From the NCBI GenBank assembly GCA_033675265.1, contig JAUJYZ010000948.1, positions 834,501-898,500 of the forward strand: DNA of 64,000 nucleotides. The letters run 5' to 3'. Source of the stretch: Actinostola sp. cb2023. Taxonomy: Eukaryota; Cnidaria; Anthozoa; Actiniaria; Actinostolidae. Within the stretch, counting starts at the first letter, position 1, and every line of letters starts with the position of its first letter. The notes under the pieces were generated by a model, which worked only from the letters and a program-made list of their open reading frames with translations, was not told where the DNA came from and ran no database searches. A program made the position numbers and the translations under genes. Positions 34,601 to 47,300 of this stretch are shown here, piece after piece.

Positions 34601-37600
34601 CAAGACGTGTGAAATGTCCGTCTAAGGTGCGTGAAATGTTCGTGCAAGGCGCGTGAAATGTTCGTGTAAGGTGCGTGAAATGTTCGTGCAAGGCGCGTGA
34701 GATGTTCGTGCAAGGCGCGTGAAACGATCGTGTAAGGTGCGTGAAATGTTCGTGCAAGGCGCGTGAAATGTTCGTGCAAGGCGCGTGAAACGATCGTGTA
34801 AGGTGCGTGAAATGTTCGTGCAAGGCACGTGAAAGCAGTTCCTTGTTTTCAAGAGCCCTTCAGCTGAGTAAAACGCTACGCAAAGTTGCTTGTTCTATGT
34901 TTTTAATTTCGCTTTAATATTTAATCGAACTCACTCCTTTAAATATCTTTACTGCGAAAATCCTTGTATCGCGACCTTTCGTTTTGTAAACTTCAGCTGG
35001 ATTTTGGATTTTTCTGTTCCGTCAATATATTTTTTGCACTAATTAGTACTAAATACAATACAAAACAATAGAAATGTCACTATTTAGTACTTTAAATAAT
35101 GCTGTTTATGCTGAGTTAACTTTGTACTCAAGAAATGGACATATATAGTGATTGTCGGAACAGAAAAACCCAAAAGTTTTCAAAACGAAAGGTCGCGATA
35201 CAAGGATTTTCGCAGTAAGCGTTAATTGTTTTTGTTCGGTGTTTGTTTTTTTGTTTTGTTCGGGCTTCAACGTTTACAGTAGTGTTTGCTGTGTGTTCAC
35301 CTTCAACGTTTACAGTGCTATGTAGTGCTTGTTTGTCATGTAAGTTTTGCATAGCGTTATCGCCATCGTTTTTGGACACCCAGACAGTTGGTCTACAGCC
35401 TTGCAGAATATTGATCAATGTGTTGTTTACTTATCGAGCTTAATAACACACTCCTCCTACGCACGTAACAGCTCCCAGATCGAAAACAACTTTGGGTTTA
35501 AAGGGCTGTTTTCGCGCGTGTGCACCTACGAAAGTACAATTGTTTGTGTCTGAATTAGACACGATTTTTGTCATTTAAATTCAAGATTTTTTTCATTAGA
35601 AAAGAACGTTATTGTTACTCCTTCGACAAAACATATTGCGCTGTAAACGTCGACCAATATCGAGCAATCAGAATGTTCCGTAGGAAGATATATATATGTC
35701 TCGACCAATCAATTCTGTTCATCAGTGTACTTTATAATTTTGACCATTAAAACAAGTGTCTGTTTAGATTCTATGAAAAATGGTCTCGTTTATTTGCCTC
35801 ACACAAGCAGACACCTCAGTTTGTCATGTTACCAAAGCGCACCAAAAGGATGAGTTGTTGGGGAAACTGCATTGCTCATATATTACGGGGTAAAATGCTT
35901 CCGGCTCAGATTCACAAGTTTTATTTTTTATTATTTATTTATTTATTACTTTTTTTTACATTTTTCTCAGATTCATACGTTTTATTATTTATTGTTTTTT
36001 ACTTTTTTCACTTTTTTTCTCAGATTCATAAGTTTTATTTTTATTTATTTTTATTTATTTATTTTTTACTTTTTTTACATTTTTCTCAGCTGATTCATAA
36101 GTTTAAAAATATATTTTATTTTTTTTTTATTTTTTACTTTTCTTACATTTGTCTCAGATTCATAAGTTTTATTTTTGTTTTTATTTTTTTATATATTTCT
36201 TACTTTTTTTTACATTTTTCTCAGATTCATAAGTTATGTTAGCAATTCTTGTCGGTTCTTCTTTCGGTCGTTCACACACTGTGAAAATAAAGATGTTTTA
36301 CTTCTCAATCCAGTCTGTTAATCATCCTAGGAAATGAGACTGTTGCGCGATAGACTAGAAGCCGATTAGGTAAACCATCGACTATACACCATAAATATTA
36401 CATTACCCACGCTACTTTCCAGTCGACTTATCAAAGCCTAAGCTCCGCCTATTTCTTTAAAGTGAACAAAAATCTAGCTCTGAAAGAAAAAGTTTTAATT
36501 GTCAACCAAACCACAAATTCCCTACCAAAAAGATCGCTTGATAAGTACTGTACGTTGGTTTTGATAGGGCGTGGCTAAATACCACAGGGTAACCAATTCA
36601 TTGATATCACGTGGTTACCGAAGGCGTTACTGTTCGTGATGTTAATTATCGCGTACATTGGGTATCAAACGAACACAGGCAGTCCAAATGGAATTGGAAA
36701 GTACTACGTGCTGTTTGTACTGTCTTATGATGATAAGTGATTAATATTGACAATTTTTCCGTGTTTGAACGGAAAACGCAAGAATTTATCAACGTGGTTT
36801 CACGAGAGAGAGACTAGTTTTTCGACGTATTTTTGAACACGCTCTCAAATTCCGGACCATTTTATCTAGAAGCCATTTAATCATTAGATTCATTACGATA
36901 ATGTCTTTTTCGTTTGTCGTATGTAAGGCTTATCTCTAATGGAGGGCTCTGAGTGTGTGCTTGTGGATGACCGGTTGTCTGACGATTAAATGGCCCCGGG
37001 CTTTGGCTTTTTTGTTCCATTAAAGGCCGTATTTGATTATTGCGCGGTCATATAGCGAGGAAATTTGCAAAAAAAATGATCACACCCACCTGACCGATTA
37101 ACCATCAAATTCAAATACCTATATTCAAATCAGAACTTTTATGATATCAGCATGTAGATTGCCGCATGTAATGAGTAATCGTCCACAATTTACCACGTGC
37201 TGTGTAGGGGAGACATTTGGGTCTCTCCAGATCACGTCTCGTGAGCGGCTTCGATTCCACCAAATGTTTCATTTTGTTTACACATAAAAAACGCCAGATG
37301 CCGGGGAATCTTCACGAAAAGGATGACAATGAAATCGTACTCTTGTCATTCAAGCGGTTCATTGAGACTTTTCTTCTCACTAAGATTTACAAATTACCAA
37401 GCCCGTCTGACCACACTCGATCAGCTTAACTAGATGGTTAATAATGTATGTGTGACAACCTCACTGTCGATCTACAGTGTCTAATGGGATTGGAAAGCCG
37501 TGGTTAACGATTGATTACACGCGTTTTTAGCGCGAAAATGCCGTCCTACTGAAAATCACACAGATACCGAAGAGGACTAGGTCAGAGAAAAAAAATGGAA

Positions 37601-40600
37601 GAGAGAGACTGGTAAAATTGGCACCCAGTCCCCCCACTATTCACTCAGACGCTCAATGAGTGAGTGAAGCCGATTGTGGTTGTCTGTACATCTGAAATCA
37701 TTTCCTTGAATAACAAAGAGTCTTACATGCATCAGGAACTCTCCATAAACAGGATTTGTTTAAATGCTTTACTGATCAGATGTAACAGGCTTAATACACT
37801 TCAGGCATAATCGAAATTACTGCCATGCTCGAACGCTTATATGAATTCTGCGCATTGGATGAGAGAACAGTATAAAACAACGGCCCACGATTTCGTTTGG
37901 TTCCACAGCTGGCTCATCTCGGATCGCCAGAATATTCTCCAATTCAATGAGAAATAAAACGACTGACCCGCGGCGACCATAATAAAAAAAATACTTTATT
38001 CGAAATACACTAGGTATTTTGAAATGGTAGATCCTGAGGTTAGCTGTAGGATCCACCAGTAGGTTAGGCCACACACACCGGGAACTTCGTTCTCTATACC
38101 ATGTTGAATGGGAAATCCCGCTGGCTTTTACATTTCTCTTTGTGTCTTTATGTAATGTTTTGTCTGTAGTTATACTTATTTCTCGTAATAACCTGTCGGC
38201 ATTCGTCATATAAATATACTCCAATTACGACTGACCCTCGGCGGCCATGTTGGCTGGCTTTTGCATTTCTCTTTGTGTCTTTGTGTATAATGCTTTGTCT
38301 GTAGTTATACTTATTTCTCGTAATAACCGGTCGGCATTCGCCATATAAATATACTCCAATTCCATGAGAAATAAAACGACTGACCCTCGGCGGCCATGTT
38401 GGCTGGCTTTTACATTTGTCTTTATGTAATGCTTTGCCTTCTGTACCAGTAGTTATCTCTCACAATAACCGGTCATATATTCGCCATATAGACTGAATGT
38501 TTTGGACTGACTAGCCTCGTGTCCATGATGCTGCACAAAAGAGATTTCACATGGACACGAGGTTAGTCAGTCCAAAACAATGACTATTTACATCTTAGAG
38601 CCATTTTTGCATTCGGTGTATAAATATACTCCAACTTCCATGAGAAATGGAACGACTTACCCGCGGCGGCCATGTTGGATGGGAAATCCCGCGGGATTTT
38701 ACTTTTGTCTTTATGTTCATAAATACTGAAGTGTCTGGTAAACCGCACAAAATGCACAGCCACATCCCTCGCATTTGATCAATAAAATATTTTTTTTAGG
38801 GAATCTTTCGAGTTAACAGAAGAAAGAAAAAGTTAGTTTGGCGTCGAATTTCGTTGTTTTCGTTCGTTTCCCACATATCACATTTTTACAATCTGTGTGT
38901 CTAGAAATCCTTATCGGGTCCTGTTTGTGCACTTAGAATATTAGATATGTATCGGCTTTCTAGTATAATCTGAGTCTCTTTAGTCTCACATCCTGGAGTA
39001 CAACAGATTATGAACGACAGTCTTTATCACTGGGGCCATAAGTTTTTCAGCTCAAGCTGTAATATGTTTTTTCCCTTGTAAAATAAAGTTTATTATTATT
39101 ATTATTATTATTATTACTGGAAAGAAAACATGTTCTTCAACTGCTTGGAAGTTCGCTGGACACGACGTCCAGAACCTTTTCGACTACTGATTTCCAAGGA
39201 ATCTCCAAGGTTTGAATAGCGTATATTTAACAATTATTCACCGAGACGAAGTCGAGGTCAATATTCACCATAATCACTGAGCCTGAGGTGAATAATTATT
39301 TGAGTATAATTTTAGACTTGAATATCAAAGAAAAGACGAAATTCAGGATAAAAAAACCCGATTTATTGGTACTTCTGCGTTGGTGATTTTACTTCCGCTC
39401 TCGACCAGTGAATATCGTCTCATAATCACTGGTCGCTCGACCAATCACAGCGCGCGAAACTCTATGCATAATAATTACAGAGAGGGTGTGGTCCAAAAGT
39501 TCAACATATGTTTTGTTCAGTGATATCTGCGTCAAAGGAATTATATTTTAGATTATTATTTTGTTAATTTCTCGCACATAGTTAGCTGTTTTAGTTAGTT
39601 GATGATAAGTAGCCTATCGTTGGCCTATTCACCGATATCGCGGTCAGACAGATCAACTTCTTACAAAATCTAATTATTGTAACATTTATAAAAATGACAT
39701 CAAACGTTATTTTAAAATGTAACATGCGTGCATGCTTCAGTGTGTGGGCAGTTTACTCCGCGCATATTAAATTCGTGCAGTGTGCGTGCAATGTGCGTGC
39801 AATGTGCGTGATCTTGCGTTTTCAGACCCATGCACATGATCGACCCTTGATCCTATTGATTGAAAGAATTTCAAATGTTTCTTTAATGGTTTCAGCATTT
39901 GCTTCAATATTCGTTCAACGTTGTTGTTTCGCGATTTTTTAGATTTCATTTCGCAACTTAATATTCTCGCTGATTGCAAGAGCCTTTCAAAATAATTAGC
40001 AACCAAAATATACAAAAAATAAGTCTTCTTAAACCAATCGACAAATAGGCGGCCGAGTAAACATCCAATCCTTATCAGCTCGCAAAGCACTCCTGGGATA
40101 TATCACGTGACAAATGCATTTTACGACGAAAAAAAGACACAGCCCGAGTAATAAGCGGTTGTGTACCACTTCCTGGTCATTGCAAGAGTGTATTGACATT
40201 TTAGATTTCTTAGGTTTGTAAAGCGCATTAGATCATATATCCATGTGATTTTTGCGCTATATAAGTATTAGATTATTATTATTATTACTATTATTATTAC
40301 TCTTCAAAAATTACTTTTTTCAACAACCTGTCAGCCTAACAACATACTTGCATAACTTTGGAATGGCTTCTCAACTAGACTCGACTGATGAACGAATGAC
40401 CGGCTCTAATTTTACTTTGCGTTAAAAAGGATAATTTCGTAACTGACTTTCAAACGGCGTCCCAGTACTATATCGACAACAACCCAAATCCCAATTACGC
40501 TATAATAACTCTACACGATCCTTGACGGCATACATGATAATCGACCTTTCGTCCAGTCCTGTGACGTCATACTGTTGGCTTAGGTCATGACGTAATAATA

Positions 40601-43285
40601 AATGCTAAAATTAGAGTGTCAAAACACGTGATAATCGACCTTTCGTCCAGTCCTGTGACGTCATACTGTTGGCTTACGTCATGACGTAATAATAAATGCT
40701 AAAAATAGAGTGTCAAAACACGTGACAATCGACCTTTCGTCCAGTCTTGTACGGTAAAACACGTCATACTGTTGGCTTACGTCATGAAGATGTAATAATA
40801 AATGCTTATAAAATTTTTGTCTGCACTGATAAAAGTGCCTCGGGAGAGATTTTGGTCTGGCTACGGGCCTGTTATTCCAAATGAATAGCAATAGTAGTGT
40901 CATCCAATTATTAAAGTTACGCTGTTAGTCCTTTTTAAGGCTTTGGAATACTAGGAATTGTTCAAACTAATATACACATACGACATTCGACCGACAAAAG
41001 GGCGGATCGACCCAGGTTCCAAAAACTAGCTCTGTGATTGAAATCAAAAAATACAAAGATAAGATCAAACCACTCAAGTATATGTAGCTTGGCTTATGTG
41101 CTGAATCACTTGGCTTATCTTTAATTTATTTATTTATTTTTGCTATTCTTTCATTTTCAACATCGTTACAGCTACAACTAGTGTTTAATTAATCTTCCCC
41201 TTCTCGGTTTTTCAGACTGTTTTGAATACAAATGCAGTAAAACATCGCCGCCAAACTCGACTCTGCAGAAACTTCTGGAAGTACTAAGTGGAAGTTGTTT
41301 CTAGATAAAGCTGGATTTCGCACTCCAAAATACTTTCCGCTGAACCTTTAGTTCATACCATTATTCTAGACATGAGCTGGGTTCGCTTCGAGGGCTTGTT
41401 TTTACGATCTGTACACTGACCTATTACTGATCTAAAAATAACAACGACTCATTACGCCAATCATTACCTTAAGTGTTTATTCTCAAATAGAGACAATATA
41501 TCAGTTACAGACAAACCTCATTCGCTCAGACTAACGCTCAATTTCCAGTGAGAATCGTCAATAGAGCAATGACGAGACGGTTCTTTTCCAAGGTCTTTAA
41601 GTATTATCTCTGTTTTTCGCCTCCAGTTGATGACTGCCAGTCCACCGAGCGAAATGTGTCCATCACAAACACCGGGTAAGTTTACTTTCTATTTCTTACG
41701 CTTAAAGGGGGACTAGTACGTAAGTCTTTCAAAGTTTGATTTAGCTGAAACTTCACTGAAATAATGTCAAAGACCCATACAATCACTGGTTATTTTTTTT
41801 CTCAAAAATTCCAATGGGAAGTAATACATTTTTATGAATCCTTAGATGTGTCAGTACGTGACGTCACTTACTCAACCCAAACAATCATCACGGCTTCGCT
41901 CCATACATTTCTTCATGTTTAATGTCTTGAATTATTTTATTTCTATGAAGCTAAACGTTTGTGTGAAGGAGTTTTCTTACCTTGTATGTGCTTAGGATTG
42001 ATTGTTTGACTAGTTTTCTTCAGTGCAGAGCTGTTATCTGAACAAACCGTTCAGATATTTTGATCACAAAATACAAAGAAATGTATGGAGCTGAGTTTGG
42101 GTTGAGTAAGTGACGTCACTGACACATCTAAAGATTCATAAAAATGTATTACTTCCCATTGGAATTTTTGAGAAAAAAAATAACCAGTGATTGTATGGGT
42201 CTTTGAGATTATTTCAGCCAAGTCTCAGCTAGCGCTAAATCAAATTTTGAACGATTTACGTGCTAGTCCCCCTTTAATGAATTAATGTTACGTTTGTAAT
42301 AATCATTGCTGTCGAAGAGGACGAGACCGCTCTGTTGCGGTTTGTTCACAATCCAAGATGGCCGCCTTCTTCTCCAATTGTGTCGAAGGAACCGCCCAGC
42401 GCTAATTTGTAGCAACCCACAAGATCACTTCACGTCTCAGATATCAACATACTTTTTATAGCGTTTGCATTATTTTTACGAGTACAATTCTTGAAAATAA
42501 TGACAGAAAAAATCCAATTAATACTTTACGTTCTCTTCATTTTTCCATAAAAACGGTTAATTTAGGATTTACTTTTTTCTGAAAAAATTATCTCATTTAG
42601 GATTTCGCCTAAAGTCTAATGCAGCAACCCACAAGAAACTTCATGTCTCAGATATCCAAATACTTTTTATAGCGTTTTGATCATTTCTACGAGTAAATTT
42701 CTTGGGAATAATGACAGAAAAAATCAACTTAATACTTCACGTTCTCTTCATTTTTCCATAAAAAGTTATTTTGGGATTTACTTTTTTCTGAAAAAATAAT
42801 CTCATTTAGGATTTCGCCTAAAGTCTAATGCAGCAACCCACAAGAAACTTCATGTCTCAGATATCCAAATACTTTTTATAGCGTTTTGATTATTTTTACG
42901 AGTAAATTTCTTGGGAATAATGACAGAAAAAATCAACTTATTACTTCACGTTCTCTTCATTTTTCCATAAAAAGTTATTTTGGGATTTAGTTCCTGAAAA
43001 AATAGGCTCATTTAGGATTTCGCCCAAAGGCTAATGCAAATCTTTTTCTTGATATTCAGATCAATACAGTCGTATCTAGAAAGCGAAGATGACATAAAGG
43101 TGATTAAATACAGAGAGTGCAATATGGAATCGAGAGCATTTCTTGTCAGATGATGGCTTGAATTTAATGTTGGAGGTGGATTAGATGAATGAATGAATGA
43201 AAGGGAAATGAGAGTAAGAAAGACCTAGCTAGACAACAAACAGACAGACAGATAGAAAGACAGACAAACAGACAGAGAGACAGAC

Positions 43286-43320
<35 letters not shown>

Positions 43321-44275
43321 TCCCATTAAAAAATCTTAGAAATAATTAGTGTGAAAGCCTGTTTTAGTGTCCTTCGCAGCCGTCGTCACGCAACGCTCGT
43401 GATAGCGTTGCGTGACGTGACGTGAATGTGCTGCGAAGCAAACTGACCTATTATTAACTCACATTTGTATGCTTTCCTAGAAATCGCTCAAGGAATGGAA
43501 AATTCCTTTCTCGGACCTTCAGTTTGGAGATGTTGTTGGAGCAAGTCCCAAAGGTCACGTCTACAAGTGAGTGTTTAATAAGACGCTATGTAATAAACAA
43601 GTATTATCATCAGCATCATCAGTATGATTAGAATTGCCATCACAACCAGGATCATGTAGCCATCATCATACAGTGTCATCATCATCATTGTCATCATACA
43701 GTATCATCATCATCATTATCATCATACAGTATCATCATCATCACACAATATCATCATCATCATACAGTATCATCATCATCATACAGTATCATCATCATCA
43801 CACAGTATCATCATCATCATACAGTATCATCATCATCATCATCATACAGTATCATCATCATCATCATCACACAGTATCATCATCATCATACAGTATCATC
43901 ATCATCATCATCATCATCATCATACAGTATCATCGTCATCATACAGTATCATCATCATCATTATCATCATACAGTATCATCATCATCATACAGTATCATC
44001 ATCATCATACAGTATCATCATCATCATACAGTATCATCATCATCATCATACAGTATCATCATCATCATCATCATACAGTATCATCATCATCATACAGTAT
44101 CATCATCATCATACAGTATCATCATCATCATCATATCAGTATCATCGTCATCATACAGTATCATCATTATCATCATCATCATACAGTATCATCATCATCA
44201 TACAGTATCATCATATCATCATCATCACATCATACAGTATCATCATCATCATCATCATACAGTATCATCATACAG

Positions 44276-44311
<36 letters not shown>

Positions 44312-47300
44312 GTATCATCATCATCATACAGTATCATCATCATACAGTATCATCATTATCATTATCATCATACAGTATCATCATTACTCATCATCATCAT
44401 ACAGTATCATCATCATCATACAGTATCATCATCATCATACAGTATCATCATCATCATACAGTATCATCATCATCATCGCCATCATCATACAGTATCATCA
44501 TTACTCATCATCATCATACAGTATCATCATCATCATACAGTATCATCATCATCGCCAACATCATACAGTATCATCATTACTCATCATCATCATACAGTAT
44601 CATCATACAGTATCATCATCATCATCACAGTATCATCATCATCATACAGTATCATCATCATCATACAGTATCATCATCATCACAGTATCATCATCATCAT
44701 ACAGTATCATCATCATCATACAGTATCATCATCATCATACAGTATCATCATCATCATACAGTATCATCATCATCGCCAACATCATACAGTATCATCATAC
44801 ATTATCATCATCATCATCATCATACATTGTCACCATCATCGCCATCATACAGTATAATTATCATCATCATAATCATCAGTTGAAATTTTTCTCAACTGCA
44901 AGCTTTATGAACTAAATTGTCAGGTTATTTGCATATACACACAAAAATCTATAGTTCCATCTGGTCTTAGAGTGACCATTTCCTATCACCTTTTTCTCAG
45001 ACAACCTTTTTTGAAATACGGAGGTGTATACATCGAAGTAGTAAATACAAGAGCTGATAACTCGTAATTCTCAATTAACTAATTATGCCTTTAGAGAGAC
45101 ATATGGTCATCCTATGTTTCAAGTAACTTAATTCCCACGCGTGATCAACTGACGCTTGTATCGACGCCCCACACACAGCTGAGCCCAAACCAAAAACCTC
45201 CATGAACATCGACGTTCTGGAGTTTCCTTGATATTCCTTCAATCAGTTTATTCTTATGCGAAATCAGAGATTCAAAGAGTTAAAATAACGAGATCTTTAC
45301 TGTCAAAATTAAAAGAACTTGGAATTGAAACTTAGGTGCAGATACAAGGTGCTGCATTACGTGCAATATTGCTGGCAATATGATTGCAGCGTGTGTCCAC
45401 CTCTGCAATATGTGGTCAAAGTACAAAGTGAGCCTACTTCTGAGATAATGCGCGGAACAAAGGTGGAGACACGTTGTGATCTTGCGATACTCCAGTTTCG
45501 CGTTGTTTAGAGATGACCGCTGTCCTTGACAAAAGACGCATTTGTACAGGGTTAGCCCCTCGATTCAGAAAACAGTCCGTGCAATTCAAAAATGTTTCTA
45601 TTGTTTCATGTCAACATTTTTTCGTGTTCTTGTTGATATTTGTGAATAATTTACACTGACTCGAGGCTAACCCTGTACAAATGCGTATGTTGTCAATAAG
45701 TACAGCGGTTTTACAACGGGATCTGTGAACGAGAAATGGGACTATTGCCAGCAATATTGCGTACAATGTTACAATGTTGTGCACACCGTGTGTCTGTACC
45801 TCTGTACTTGTTGCGTGCAATATTGCAGAAGCAGTAGGATCACATTAATGTTCTTCGATACGTTTGGTCACGATAGAGGTGGACATACGCTGCTGCAATT
45901 ATATCCCCAGTAATATTGCGCACAATGTTGCGCCGTGTGTTTGTACCTCTGTACTTGTTGCGTGCAATATTGCAGAAGCAGTAGGATCACATTAATGTTC
46001 TTCGATACGTTTGTTCACGACATTTGCATAGAGGTGGACATACGCTGCTGCAATTATATTCCCAGTAATATTGCGCACAATGTTGTCTGTATCTTTATGA
46101 CTAGACAGCATAGTGGAAGACGTTTGCACTAGAGAATTGTGTTTCAATGCAATGGGCGTATGAAAGCAGTGAAAATTAAACCCAACTCCAAGTGAGCGTA
46201 ATATTGAACATGAGACTAAATATAACTCAGAAACTCCATACACGCAAAATATTTGGCTTGGTTATCGTTTAATGGGCTTCATATAATATTCAAACGGCTA
46301 ATTTCAATATTGGTTTATTATGCGTCAATCGACCGCAGACATCATGCAAGGTTGTGACGTCTTTACAAACTGTTTACTTTGAACGTGTTTTGAAAACTCG
46401 ACAGCACGAAAACTGCACGAAATATCACGAAATGATCACGATCACGAAATAATCACGAAATGATCACGAAATGATCACGAAATAATCACGAAATGATCAC
46501 GAAATGATCACGAAATGATCACGAAATAATCACGAAATGATCACGAAATGATCACGAAATGATCACGAAATAATCACGAAATGATCACGAAATGATCACG
46601 AAATAATCACGAAATGATCACGAAATGATCACGAAATAATCACGAAATGATCACGAAATGATCACGAAATAATCACGAAATGATCACGAAATGATCACGC
46701 AATGATCACGAAATAATCACGAAATGATCACGAAATGATCACGAAATGATCACGAAATGATCACGAAATAATCACGAAATGATCACGAAATGATCACGAA
46801 ATAATCACGAAATGATCACGAAATGATCACGAAATGATCACGAAATGATCACGAAATGATCATGGAATGATCACGGAATATATATCAGGAGTTCGAGAGT
46901 GGCATTTTCCGTAACGTCTTCGCAAAGTAAGTTTAGAGAGTAGAAAAGATGACGCCTTGGAGTCAATATAATGTGGACCTTCACAAACAACTGTTCACAT
47001 GTCAGCTTATCCTTCGATGACCTAAAAGCACTTCCTGGTTCTAATAAGCTTTCCATTTTCTATTCTCCAGTTAATTACGCCTTTAGCTGTTCCTTTTATT
47101 TCTAAGTGAGCTCGGACTAGAAGCAAATGGAAGTGATGTTTTTTTACGACGGCTTATAGAGCTGAAGAGTTGAAACAGGTGCAGGTGAAGCTGATCGGGG
47201 GTTTTGATAAGGTTCGCACGCACGTGTAGCTGAACTTGCCATACGTGGTTCAGACTTTTGCACTCAAACCTCGCTATTTTCAACTCATCCATCAATGAGG

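Larger units (their letters stand above)
29825..41215. other. 11.4-kb intron of the KSR-like gene
   Basis: I found no exon in it. It contains the repeats listed separately. 30990-33720 and 36240-37950 show nothing recognisable apart from a 45-bp duplication (TATGAACTACCTCTATAGAA) near 33531 and 33586. Confidence 0.5.

Noticed and set aside
34333..34852. Overlapping minus ORFs with [14 protein letters not shown] repeats
   Set aside because: The repeat period of 21 bp keeps all frames open; no start, domain or splice context.
35826..36242. 138-aa Phe/Tyr-rich ORF
   Set aside because: It is translation of the T-rich tandem repeat.
37817..38224. 135-aa minus ORF
   Set aside because: It overlaps the 137-bp tandem repeat and has no recognisable protein content.
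43634..44857. 407-aa ORF of His/Ile/Ser/Tyr repeats
   Set aside because: It is translation of an (ATC)n/ACAGT array within a KSR intron, with no unique sequence.
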